This document shows positions 1 to 6,852 of a stretch of DNA of 6,994 bases, piece after piece. The DNA is from Muribaculaceae bacterium. Lineage in GTDB: Bacteria; Bacteroidota; Bacteroidia; Bacteroidales; Muribaculaceae. Positions within the stretch are counted from its first letter, which is position 1; every line of letters starts with the position of its first letter. The notes below the pieces were generated by a model. That model was not told the DNA's origin, made no database searches, and saw only the letters and a list, made by a program, of their open reading frames with translations. The position numbers and the translations under genes are program-made. Where the stretch lies: positions 1-6,994 of the forward strand of contig JAIDTS010000052.1 of assembly GCA_029060585.1 (NCBI GenBank), in the 5' to 3' direction.

Positions 1-208
1 CTACAAAATTAATAATATTTGGGTATTCGGCCAAATCGGAAGAGGTAAAAATTCCATAAATTCCAAAATTTTTATTAATTTTGCGGAGAGAAAAGGCTCA
101 TGCAGAGTTGCCCGAGCACTGTCGCGTCTTCTTAAAGGGAAGTGAACTGGCTGGCCGACATCTGAGGCTTTGGATTATAAGGGAGGGGCTTCAACGCAGA
201 TCGGCTGC

Positions 209-381
209 GGGCTTCGCCCTGCCGGGGTCGCGGATAGGGCGGATGGAACGCGGATTTTTAATTAATGATTAATTATGAATGATTAATGATTAATTGGCTT
301 CGCGTCGCAACCAGAGGCATGTCGGCGGCTTGGCTGACGCTGATTCGTGGCTGAGCCCGGCTTCGCCGGCTGTCGCGGATA
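209..381. repeat. Three GCTTCGC...GTCGC mini-hairpin elements
   Basis: GCTTCGC occurs at 211-217, 297-303 and 360-366. Each copy is followed by GTCGC (227-231, 304-308 and 372-376) with spacers of 9, 0 and 5 nt. In the first and third copies the match extends to the 10-mer GTCGCGGATA (227-236 and 372-381). The first forms GGGC-TTC-GCCC (209-219) and the third CCGGC-TTC-GCCGG (357-369). On the minus strand the core reads GCGAAGC, a heptamer known from DNA structure work to form an unusually stable single-stranded triloop hairpin. GCGGAT also recurs at 230, 239, 250 and 375. These could be decayed copies of a dispersed intergenic palindromic (REP-like) family. No transposase is visible nearby. 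Confidence 0.5.
261..295. repeat. 7-bp tandem array, consensus ATTAATG/T, five units
   Basis: The units read ATTAATG, ATTAATT, ATGAATG, ATTAATG and ATTAATT, with a sixth degenerate unit (ATTTTTA) at 254-260. The array joins two GC-rich blocks and abuts a GCTTCGC element on its right. TTAA recurs at the repeat period, so TAA stops appear in every frame on both strands. The function is unknown. It belongs to the same structural class as the arrays after cvpA and around the sufD-sufS junction. Confidence 0.8.
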
Positions 382-475
382 TTGTATACCAGCGAGTTGA
401 TGGAAGTTCAATGGTAGGAGGGGGAGAGCGCTGAATGATATATTCAGTTAGATTAGGAAAAACTAATTATTTATT

Positions 476-1027
476 ATGGGAGAGGCGATATATCATATAT
501 TAGTCATAGCAGTAGCATTGGTCGGCATGTTCCGAGGGTTTCATGCAGGGCTGATGCGACAGGTCTCCGGGATACTCGGCTTTGTCTTCGGGATAGTGGC
601 CGCGCGAGCCATCGGTCCGGATTTCGCCGACTGGCTCTCCGGCTGGTTTCCTCAAGTGTATCACCCGGTAGCCAAGACCTTCTTCATCTCCATACTCGCG
701 CATGGCATAATCTGGGGACTGTGCATGTTCGTATTCTCGATGTTTACCGGAATCCTCAACTTCATACTCGGAATGATTCCCGTCGGGATAGTGAACTCTA
801 TAGCCGGCGCGGCGTTTTGTCTTTTGAAATATCTCATGTTTCTCTCCATACTGTTCGACCTTGCGCTCTGCCGCCCTTTTGAATCGCCACTCATGCACTG
901 CGCACGCCATGACGACGGCAACCTCGTAGACGGGGTCATACGTCTGGCCCCCGAGCTGTTAGGCACTATGTCGGCGGAGGAATATGTACACCGCGTGCAA
1001 CTATGGGAGGCGAGGACGATAAGTTGA
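476..1027 (+). CDS. cvpA: CvpA-family integral membrane protein
   Basis: This 183-residue protein is mostly hydrophobic, with about four membrane segments (roughly residues 5-20, 28-45, 66-95 and 104-130) and a short polar C-terminal tail. Residues 17-35, GMFRGFHAGLMRQVSGILG, match the Gly- and Arg-containing hairpin between the first two helices that typifies the CvpA (colicin V production) family. Family members are inner-membrane proteins linked to colicin V export in E. coli and to envelope stress tolerance, and their biochemical role is unsettled. The length is normal for the family. The ATG at 476 is preceded by AT-rich sequence without a Shine-Dalgarno, as is common in Bacteroidota. 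In Bacteroides relatives, as I recall, a cvpA gene precedes sufB-sufC-sufD-sufS, so its place here is typical except that sufB does not follow. A tandem array begins at the first base after the stop. The family call is fairly firm; a role in Fe-S assembly is only suggested by position. Confidence 0.82.
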   Translation: MGEAIYHILVIAVALVGMFRGFHAGLMRQVSGILGFVFGIVAARAIGPDFADWLSGWFPQVYHPVAKTFFISILAHGIIWGLCMFVFSMFTGILNFILGMIPVGIVNSIAGAAFCLLKYLMFLSILFDLALCRPFESPLMHCARHDDGNLVDGVIRLAPELLGTMSAEEYVHRVQLWEARTIS

Positions 1028-1083
1028 AGTCTTCAGTCTTCAGTCTTAAGTCTTAAGTCTTAAGTCTTGAGGCTTGGGTTTTG
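1028..1083. repeat. 7-bp tandem array, consensus AGTCTTA, about eight units
   Basis: Directly after the cvpA stop codon the sequence runs AGTCTTC x2, AGTCTTA x3, AGTCTTG, AGGCTTG and then the degenerate GGTTTTG. The units change gradually from left to right, as expected for an array made by slippage and then drifting by point mutation. TTAA junctions at 1046, 1053 and 1060 give TAA in all three frames on each strand. No promoter, hairpin or terminator is evident in it. Confidence 0.9.
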
Positions 1084-1106
1084 AAGGGATGGATAATGGA
1101 TGTATT

Positions 1107-1134
1107 GGATTAAGAATTTAGAATTTTGAATTGA
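1107..1134. repeat. Second 7-bp array before sufC, GAATTTA-like, four units
   Basis: The units read GGATTAA, GAATTTA, GAATTTT and GAATTGA, ending 19 bp before the sufC start. Its unit differs from the AGTCTTA array 23 bp upstream, so it is a separate expansion with the same period. The remaining sequence before sufC is AT-rich without a Shine-Dalgarno. GAATTTTG (1121-1128) falls short of the Bacteroidetes -7 pattern because it lacks the leading TA. Confidence 0.6.
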
Positions 1135-1153
1135 AAAATAAGATATATTAGAT

Positions 1154-1930
<777 letters not shown>

Positions 1931-1933
1931 GCT

Positions 1934-3283
1934 ATGGGAGCTCTCGACCAATATATAGATCTATGGCAGGAGCACGGCGACCTGATAGCCTCGAATGCTC
2001 CGGAGGCCCTCAACCGCCTCCGTCCGGAGGCCGCCTCCTCGCTTATAGAGCGTGGCCTTCCGACCATGAAGGATGAGGAATACCGCCACACCGATCTTGA
2101 GAAGATACTTTCGCCCGACTACGGCATAAACGTAGGAAGGGTTCGTATGAACGTGAATCCTTCGGAGTCTTTCCGCTGCGACGTGCCCATGCTGAGCACC
2201 TCACTTTTCCTCGTAGTCAACGATGCCTTTGCAGAGACGGCGGGATGCCGCGACATGCTGCCCGAAGGGGTCGACGTCATGTCGCTGGCCGCGTATGCCG
2301 CCGGCAATCCCGACTTCATCGCTGAACACTACGGTAAGCTCGCGGATATGGCAAATCCGATAGTGGCCCTGAATACGCTGCTCTGCCAGGACGGTGTAGT
2401 GATAAGGGTGCGTAAGGGGGTCAAGGTGGAGCCGACCATCCAGATAGTGAGCATATTCAATAATGCGGCTCCTCTTCTCGCGGCTCGCCGCGTGCTGATA
2501 GTGATGGAGGAGGATTCCGAAGCCAAGGTGCTTTTCTGCGACCATACGCAGACGCCTGACGTAGAATTCTGTTCTCTTCAGGTGGTAGAGGTATTCGCCG
2601 GAGAAAGGAGCCGCCTCGATTTCTATGACCTTGAGGAAAGCACCGGACGCACGTCGAGACTGTCATCGCTCTGGCTCCGCCAGGACGGAGGCTCGAATGT
2701 GCTTCTTGACTCGATGACCCTCTACAACGGCATCACCCGCAATGAATTCATGACAAGGTTTGCCGGACCACATGCCAGTCTGCGCATGCTCGGCATGGGA
2801 ATAGAAGACGACGCACGCAGGCTTGACACATACTCGCGAATCTCCCACGACGTGCCTGACTGCAACACCGACGAGCTCTTCAAGTATACTGTAGACGACG
2901 AGGCCATGGGTGCTTTTTCCGGACTGATATATGTAGCGGAGGGAGCGTCAAAAACGGAGGCCTATCAATCGAACCGCAATCTTGTAGGCAGTGAGAGCGC
3001 GAAAATGCACTCTAAACCTCAGCTCGAGATATACAACGACGACGTCAAGTGCTCGCACGGAACAGCCATCGGTCAGCTCGACGAGAAGCAGCTCTTCTAC
3101 ATGATGACGCGTGGCATTTCAGAATCGCAGGCGCGTTTCATGCTCAAACAGGCCTTCATGAGCGACGTCATAGACGGAATATCGCTTCCACCGCTTCGCG
3201 ACCGACTTAAGCTGATGGTGGAGCGGCGATTCGCAGGCGAGCAGACGGCTTGCGGATCGTGTCCGGTCTCTTGTAAAGATTAA
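1934..3283 (+). CDS. sufD: SufD, Fe-S cluster scaffold subunit (SufB/SufD family)
   Basis: SufD is a structural subunit of the SufBC2D complex, which assembles Fe-S clusters in the cytoplasm and is thought to help bring in iron. The N-terminal helical part carries EEYRHTDLEKIL (about 48-59). A long beta-rich middle follows, then the diagnostic C-terminal block of the family, YNDDVKCSHGTAIGQLDEKQ and FMLKQAFMSDVID. H375 in CSHGT corresponds to the conserved histidine of SufD (H360 in E. coli) at the SufB interface; C373 lies two residues before it. The length of 449 suits SufD. SufD rather than SufB is favoured by position after sufC and by the shorter length. The extreme C-terminus ends ACGSCPVSCKD, with cysteines at 440, 443 and 447. 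The last two sense codons and the stop are part of a 7-bp repeat array that continues to the sufS start. Confidence 0.95.
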   Translation: MGALDQYIDLWQEHGDLIASNAPEALNRLRPEAASSLIERGLPTMKDEEYRHTDLEKILSPDYGINVGRVRMNVNPSESFRCDVPMLSTSLFLVVNDAFAETAGCRDMLPEGVDVMSLAAYAAGNPDFIAEHYGKLADMANPIVALNTLLCQDGVVIRVRKGVKVEPTIQIVSIFNNAAPLLAARRVLIVMEEDSEAKVLFCDHTQTPDVEFCSLQVVEVFAGERSRLDFYDLEESTGRTSRLSSLWLRQDGGSNVLLDSMTLYNGITRNEFMTRFAGPHASLRMLGMGIEDDARRLDTYSRISHDVPDCNTDELFKYTVDDEAMGAFSGLIYVAEGASKTEAYQSNRNLVGSESAKMHSKPQLEIYNDDVKCSHGTAIGQLDEKQLFYMMTRGISESQARFMLKQAFMSDVIDGISLPPLRDRLKLMVERRFAGEQTACGSCPVSCKD

Positions 3284-3301
3284 TTATTAAAGATTAAAGA
3301 T
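3274..3301. repeat. 7-bp tandem array TAAAGAT across the sufD stop and sufS leader
   Basis: The units read TAAAGAT, TAATTAT, TAAAGAT and TAAAGAT, and are followed by TAAATGG, in which the sufS ATG (3305) is embedded. The first unit supplies the final Lys and Asp codons of sufD and the second supplies its TAA stop. The array therefore fills the whole 21-bp intercistronic gap, leaving no room for a Shine-Dalgarno. A change in unit number would alter the stop-to-start distance by 7 bp but, because the first TAA is in frame, would leave the end of SufD unchanged. Confidence 0.85.
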
Positions 3302-3304
3302 TAA

Positions 3305-4525
3305 ATGGATTATGATGTTGAGGGGATAAGGGGAAGGTTTCCGATTCTGTCGAGGAAGATAGAGGGGAAACCGCTGATATATCTCGACAACACCGCCACG
3401 TCGCAGACGCCACGGAGTGTCGTCGACGCGATAGAGGCCGGCTACGACGACTTCAAGGCAAACGTACACCGCGGCGTCCATACCCTCTCGCAGGAGGCCA
3501 CGGAACTGCAGGAGGACTGCCGACGCCGTGTGCGCGACTATATAGGGGCCTCCTCTGTAGAGGAGGTGATATTCACCCGGGGCACCACGGAGGCAATCAA
3601 CCTGGTGGCTTCATCGTTCGGCTCACTATTTCCGCAAGGGGGCGAGATTATCCTGACGGTAATGGAACATCACGCCAACATAGTGCCCTGGCAGCTTCTG
3701 CAGACCCGCCGGGGGGACCTGAAGATAAGGGTAGTAGACATCAACGACCAAGGGGAACTGCTTCTCGACCAATACAAATCCCTCTTCAACGAGCATACAT
3801 GCATGGCCTCTTTCTGCCACGTATCGAATGTTCTCGGCACCGTCAATCCTGTCAAGGAGATGATCGCGTTCGCCCACAGCAAGGGAGTTCCAGTACTCGT
3901 AGACGGGGCACAGGCTACTCCTCACATGAAGGTGGACGTGAAGGATCTTGACTGCGACTTCTATGCCTTTTCCTCTCATAAGATGTATGGCCCGACCGGA
4001 ATCGGCGTCCTCTACGGGAAAAAGGAGCATCTACTCCGTATGCCCCCCTATCAGGGAGGAGGCGAGATGATAGCTCATGTAAGTTTCGAGGGAACGACAT
4101 TCGCTGAGCTTCCATTTAAGTTCGAGGCCGGAACGCCTGACTTCGTAGGAATCGGCGCTTTCCCGAAGGCCCTTGACTTCATTGAGGAGACAGGAATCGA
4201 CAGAATCGCGGAGCATGAGCATGGACTCATGGAATATGCCGAGGAAAAGATGCGCGAGATACCCGGAATGAGGATTTTCGGGAATGCCTCGCATAAGAGC
4301 GCGGTTATATCGTTTCTTGTAGGTGACATCCATCATTACGACATGGGGATGCTTCTCGATAAATTAGGTGTCGAGGTAAGAACGGGGCATCATTGCGCGC
4401 AACCGCTTATGCAGCGTCTCGGGATAAGCGGTACGGTCAGGGCCTCCTTCGCCGCCTACAACACAAGGGAGGAAGTAGACGCGTTCATCGCGGCTCTCAA
4501 CCGGGTGATTCCTATACTCAGTTGA
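3305..4525 (+). CDS. sufS: SufS, cysteine desulfurase (PLP-dependent)
   Basis: SufS converts L-cysteine to L-alanine and holds the released sulfur as an enzyme persulfide that feeds the SufBCD scaffold. It is a fold-type I aminotransferase-like enzyme. The PLP-binding lysine is K226 in FSSHKMYGPTGIG, and the cofactor pocket includes MEHHANIVPW and VDGAQATPH. The persulfide cysteine is C364 in RTGHHCAQP, followed by RASFAAYNT. Both residue numbers equal those of E. coli SufS, and the 406-residue length is standard. The N-terminus IRGRFPILSRKIEGKPLIYLDN is typical and supports the ATG chosen. That ATG has no upstream Shine-Dalgarno, while a purine-rich GGGG/AGG stretch and three AGG arginine codons (residues 9, 11 and 17) lie just inside the gene. 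Neither a SufE nor a SufU sulfur acceptor is encoded here, so the partner must lie elsewhere. Confidence 0.96.
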   Translation: MDYDVEGIRGRFPILSRKIEGKPLIYLDNTATSQTPRSVVDAIEAGYDDFKANVHRGVHTLSQEATELQEDCRRRVRDYIGASSVEEVIFTRGTTEAINLVASSFGSLFPQGGEIILTVMEHHANIVPWQLLQTRRGDLKIRVVDINDQGELLLDQYKSLFNEHTCMASFCHVSNVLGTVNPVKEMIAFAHSKGVPVLVDGAQATPHMKVDVKDLDCDFYAFSSHKMYGPTGIGVLYGKKEHLLRMPPYQGGGEMIAHVSFEGTTFAELPFKFEAGTPDFVGIGAFPKALDFIEETGIDRIAEHEHGLMEYAEEKMREIPGMRIFGNASHKSAVISFLVGDIHHYDMGMLLDKLGVEVRTGHHCAQPLMQRLGISGTVRASFAAYNTREEVDAFIAALNRVIPILS

Positions 4526-4556
4526 GTGTGGAGTATATTTTAACAAATGTTAAAAT
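4513..4556 (+). terminator. Weak hairpins at the sufS end, possible terminator
   Basis: TATACTC (4513-4519) pairs with GAGTATA (4531-4537) around an 11-nt loop that includes the sufS stop, and TTTTAA follows directly. An AT-only-like second hairpin, ATTTTAAC-AAAT-GTTAAAAT (4537-4556), overlaps its right arm. Either could help end sufS transcription, but both stems are AT-rich and weak beside the large hairpin downstream. Confidence 0.3.
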
Positions 4557-4657
4557 GTAATGGGTTTGAAACAATTTTGCAATCTATAATGTTTAAAAAT
4601 CATAAAGAAGATAGATTTTTGTTCATTAAGAAAACGGGGTTCACAATACGATGTATT

Positions 4658-4712
4658 GACTCCGAAATCAAGAAAGGACCAATCGTGAGATTGGTCCTTT
4701 CTTGATTGAGTC
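4658..4712. terminator. Bidirectional hairpin terminator between sufS and lgt
   Basis: A perfect 19-bp inverted repeat (4666-4684 and 4689-4707) with a GTGA loop is extended by five more pairs, GACTC (4658-4662) with GAGTC (4708-4712), after a 3-nt bulge. It sits between two convergent genes, 6 bp from the lgt stop, which is where a shared terminator is expected. The arms contain AAGAAAGG and CCTTTCTT, but there is no long T-run just after the stem on either side, so it may act partly by mRNA 3'-end protection. A smaller stem, CAATAC-GAT-GTATTG (4644-4658), adjoins it on the left. Confidence 0.8.
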
Positions 4713-4718
4713 GGGGCG

Positions 4719-5567
4719 TTACTTTTTCTCGTCGGCGTCGGAGAACCGGTTAGGGAAATTCCAGTGCTGCCGAGGGCGTACCATCGCATATATGATCATG
4801 CCAATGCCGAGGAGGATGAAGGGTATGCTCAGGAGCTGCCCCTGGTCGATACCCCATTCTGCACGCATCTGCACTTCCCATGGCACCTGGACATTCTTCA
4901 CATATTCTATAAGGAAGCGGGACCCGAAAGTGACGAGGAAGAAGACACCTGTCATCAGCCAAGGGCGTTCCTCAGCGTTCTTCTTCCAATACATCCACAT
5001 GAGCAGCACGAAGAGGAGCAGATAGCATCCTGCCTCGTAGAGCTGGGTGGGATGGCATGGAAGAGTCTCGCCGTTACGGACGAACACGAAGCCCCAAGGC
5101 AGATCGGTAGGGCCTCCGTAGATCTCAGAGTTCATCAGGTTGCCGAGTCGGATAAGGCAACCTGTGAGCGCGATCGGACCGACTATCTTGTCGAGCACCC
5201 AGCTCATCGACTTATGTGTCACCAGGCGGCTGAATATCCAGATTCCTATGAAGATGGCGATCGTTCCGCCGTGGCTGGCCAGACCTCCATTCCAAACCTT
5301 TAGAATCTCGGCCGGATGCGCAGAATAATACTCCCATTCATAGAAGAACACATGGCCGAGACGGGCACCCACGATAGTGCAGACTACAAGATAGGTGAGG
5401 AGGATCCCGAGCCATTTCTCGGGAGCCCCTTCATGTTTGAACATGGCCGCCACAATCTGGTAGCCGATGAAAAAGCCGGTGACGAACATCAACCCATACC
5501 ATCTCACGGCGATGGGGCCGAAAGAGAAGAGTATCGGGTCAGCGTTCCAGGTTACGAATCCAAGCAT
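4719..5567 (-). CDS. lgt: Prolipoprotein diacylglyceryl transferase
   Basis: Lgt transfers a diacylglyceryl group from phosphatidylglycerol to the lipobox cysteine of prolipoproteins, the first step of lipoprotein maturation, in the inner membrane. The 282-residue protein has several hydrophobic helices and the family motifs in order: GARLGHVFFY (67-76), GGLASHGG (94-101, H99), the signature IRLGNLMNSEIYG (139-151, with R140, N143 and E148), HPTQLYEA (172-179), SRFLIEYVK (216-224) and GQLLSIPF (243-250). A charged tail, FSDADEKK, ends the protein. The length is usual. The ATG lies 12 bp after the ackA stop, with a weak AGAGG (5571-5575) unusually close to it, so it is probably translated from the pta-ackA transcript. 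A strong hairpin follows its stop. I see no missing catalytic residue. Confidence 0.96.
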   Translation of the reverse strand: MLGFVTWNADPILFSFGPIAVRWYGLMFVTGFFIGYQIVAAMFKHEGAPEKWLGILLTYLVVCTIVGARLGHVFFYEWEYYSAHPAEILKVWNGGLASHGGTIAIFIGIWIFSRLVTHKSMSWVLDKIVGPIALTGCLIRLGNLMNSEIYGGPTDLPWGFVFVRNGETLPCHPTQLYEAGCYLLLFVLLMWMYWKKNAEERPWLMTGVFFLVTFGSRFLIEYVKNVQVPWEVQMRAEWGIDQGQLLSIPFILLGIGMIIYAMVRPRQHWNFPNRFSDADEKK

Positions 5568-5579
5568 AGGCCTCTGCTG

Positions 5580-6776
5580 TTACTTGCCTACGATGGCAGC
5601 GGTGTCCTGTGCGATCATCAGTTCCTCGTCGGTAGGAATCACCACGACCTTCACCTTCGATCCGGGACCTGAGATCTCAATTTCCTCTCCGCGTGTCTTG
5701 TTGGCCTCCTCGTTGAATGTCACGCCGAGGAATTCAAGCTTACGGCAGATCTTCTCACGGGTGGAAATCTGGTTTTCTCCCACGCCACCGGTGAAGACGA
5801 TGATATCAGCTCCTCCGAGAACCGCGGCATAAGCGCCGATGTATTTGAGGATGCGGTATTCATACATCTCGAGAGCGAGGCGAGCGCGATCGTTTCCGGC
5901 CTTGATTCCGGCTTCGATGTCGCGCATGTCGTTGCTGATTCCGCTCACACCGGCCACGCCGCTCTTCTTGTTGATGAGGTTCATCAGGCCATCGGCGTCG
6001 AGGTTCATTTCCTTCATAAGGTATACGAGTGCACCGGGATCCACGTCGCCGACGCGGGTGCCCATCATAAGGCCTTCGGTCGGGGTGAGACCCATGGAGG
6101 TGTCGACGCATTTGCCGTCTTTGATGGCCGCGATGCTGCCGCCGTTTCCGATGTGGCAGGTGATGATGCGCTGCTTGTCATAATCGACTCCGAGGAATTC
6201 GCAGGCACGCTTGCTGACGTAGCGGTGGCTCGTTCCGTGGAAGCCATAGCGGCGAACGCCGTATTTCTCATAAGCCTCGTAGGGGAGGGCATACATATAT
6301 GCGTAGTCGGGCATGGTCTGATGGAACGCCGTGTCGAACACAGCCACCTGAGGCACGCTGGGGATCAGTTCCGTAACGGCCTCGATGCCGGCGATGTTTG
6401 CCGGATTGTGGAGAGGAGCCACGGTGTAGCATTCCTTCACCTCCTCTATCACCTCGGGAGTGATAAGGACCGACTTGTTGAACTTGTCCATTCCGTGCAC
6501 CACGCGGTGGCCTACGGCATCGATCTCGTCGAAGCTCTTGATTACGCCGTCTTTCGGATCGGTAAGCACCTTTATCACGTTTTCCACCGCCGACTTAGCG
6601 TCAGGCATCTCCACGCAGATAGTCTCCTTGGAGCCGTCGGGGCGCTTGAACTTGAGGAATGAGTCTGGAAGACCAATCTTCTCAACTCCGCCTTCAGCGA
6701 GCACTTCCTTCGAATCGCTGTCGATCAGCTTATATTTCACACTGCTGCTTCCGCAGTTTAGCACTAAAATCTTCAT
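5580..6776 (-). CDS. ackA: Acetate kinase
   Basis: AckA converts acetyl phosphate and ADP to acetate and ATP, the energy-yielding last step of acetate fermentation, in the cytoplasm. The 398-residue protein is full length, and its key residues fall at the numbers established for Methanosarcina acetate kinase: N7 (LNCGSSSVKYK), R91 (GHRVVHG), D148 (VFDTAFHQTMP), H180 (YGFHGTSHRYVS), R241 (MMGTRVGDVDPG) and E384 (PTDEELMIAQDT). The phosphate-binding segment HIGNGGSIAAIKDG (208-221) is intact. pta lies just upstream on the same strand, the usual gene pair. The 76-bp gap between them contains a 9-bp repeat and a hairpin. The start has no Shine-Dalgarno. Codon use points to strong expression: of 32 isoleucine codons I count 25 ATC, 5 ATT and only 2 ATA. 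Confidence 0.98.
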   Translation of the reverse strand: MKILVLNCGSSSVKYKLIDSDSKEVLAEGGVEKIGLPDSFLKFKRPDGSKETICVEMPDAKSAVENVIKVLTDPKDGVIKSFDEIDAVGHRVVHGMDKFNKSVLITPEVIEEVKECYTVAPLHNPANIAGIEAVTELIPSVPQVAVFDTAFHQTMPDYAYMYALPYEAYEKYGVRRYGFHGTSHRYVSKRACEFLGVDYDKQRIITCHIGNGGSIAAIKDGKCVDTSMGLTPTEGLMMGTRVGDVDPGALVYLMKEMNLDADGLMNLINKKSGVAGVSGISNDMRDIEAGIKAGNDRARLALEMYEYRILKYIGAYAAVLGGADIIVFTGGVGENQISTREKICRKLEFLGVTFNEEANKTRGEEIEISGPGSKVKVVVIPTDEELMIAQDTAAIVGK

Positions 6777-6789
6777 TTTGGGTATTGTG

Positions 6790-6843
6790 TTTAAAAGTCC
6801 CTAAGGACCTTAAAGTCTTTAAAGTCCTTAAGGTCCTCAGGTC
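6790..6843 (-). repeat. 9-bp repeats forming a hairpin in the pta-ackA gap
   Basis: On the plus strand the units are TTTAAAAGT, CCCTAAGGA, CCTTAAAGT, CTTTAAAGT, CCTTAAGGT and CCTCAGGTC, consensus CCTTAAAGT. The same stretch forms an inverted repeat: AGGACCTTAA (6804-6813) pairs perfectly with TTAAGGTCCT (6828-6837). Three more pairs follow outside one mismatch (6800-6802 with 6839-6841), and the loop contains the palindrome CTTTAAAG. In the pta-ackA transcript it lies 11 nt after the pta stop and about 23 nt before the ackA start. It has no following U-run, so it is more likely a processing or stability hairpin, or slippage debris, than a full terminator. Confidence 0.65.
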
Positions 6844-6852
6844 TGATTTTGA

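Larger units (their letters stand above)
1..475. other. 475-bp gap without a convincing gene
   Basis: Positions 1-80 are very AT-rich. Positions 81-250 and 296-430 are GC-rich, and they are split by an AT-rich 7-bp array at 261-295. I see no RNA gene and no protein with a recognisable motif. A TTG-started frame (81-272) and a frame open from the left edge to a stop at 143-145 exist, but neither resembles a known family. TAATTTTG at 76-83 matches the Bacteroidetes -7 promoter pattern TAnnTTTG, but there is no TTTG at the expected -33 distance, so it is not called as a promoter. A small inverted repeat (CTGAAT 431-436, ATTCAG 442-447) lies 28 bp before the cvpA start. The promoter for the cvpA-suf block may lie here, but I cannot point to it. 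Confidence 0.7.

Noticed and set aside
76..83. TAATTTTG as a Bacteroidetes -7 promoter element
   Set aside because: It matches TAnnTTTG but has no TTTG at the -33 position and lies almost 400 bp from the cvpA start. Such a match is expected by chance in AT-rich sequence.
2..145. Frame open from the left edge to a TGA at 143-145, possible end of an upstream gene such as sufB
   Set aside because: The first 26 codons are dominated by Asn, Ile and Lys from AT-rich sequence, and nothing resembles the conserved SufB end or another family. The 47 open codons could be chance.
81..272. 63-codon frame starting at TTG
   Set aside because: It needs a non-ATG start, shows no recognisable motif, overlaps the GC-rich hairpin elements and ends inside the AT-rich repeat array. 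Its composition looks like chance.
254..295. CRISPR array
   Set aside because: Units are 7 bp with no spacers, and there are no cas genes. These are simple tandem repeats.
500..910. Long minus-strand frame opposite cvpA
   Set aside because: It is antisense to a gene with clear family features and has a low-complexity charged composition typical of a shadow frame.
4764..5303. 179-codon plus-strand frame opposite lgt
   Set aside because: It is antisense to lgt, whose motifs are complete. The translation is His- and Glu-rich without a family match.
6153..6662. 169-codon plus-strand frame opposite ackA
   Set aside because: It is the mirror of ackA, whose active-site residues are all in place. 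It has no independent start context or motif.
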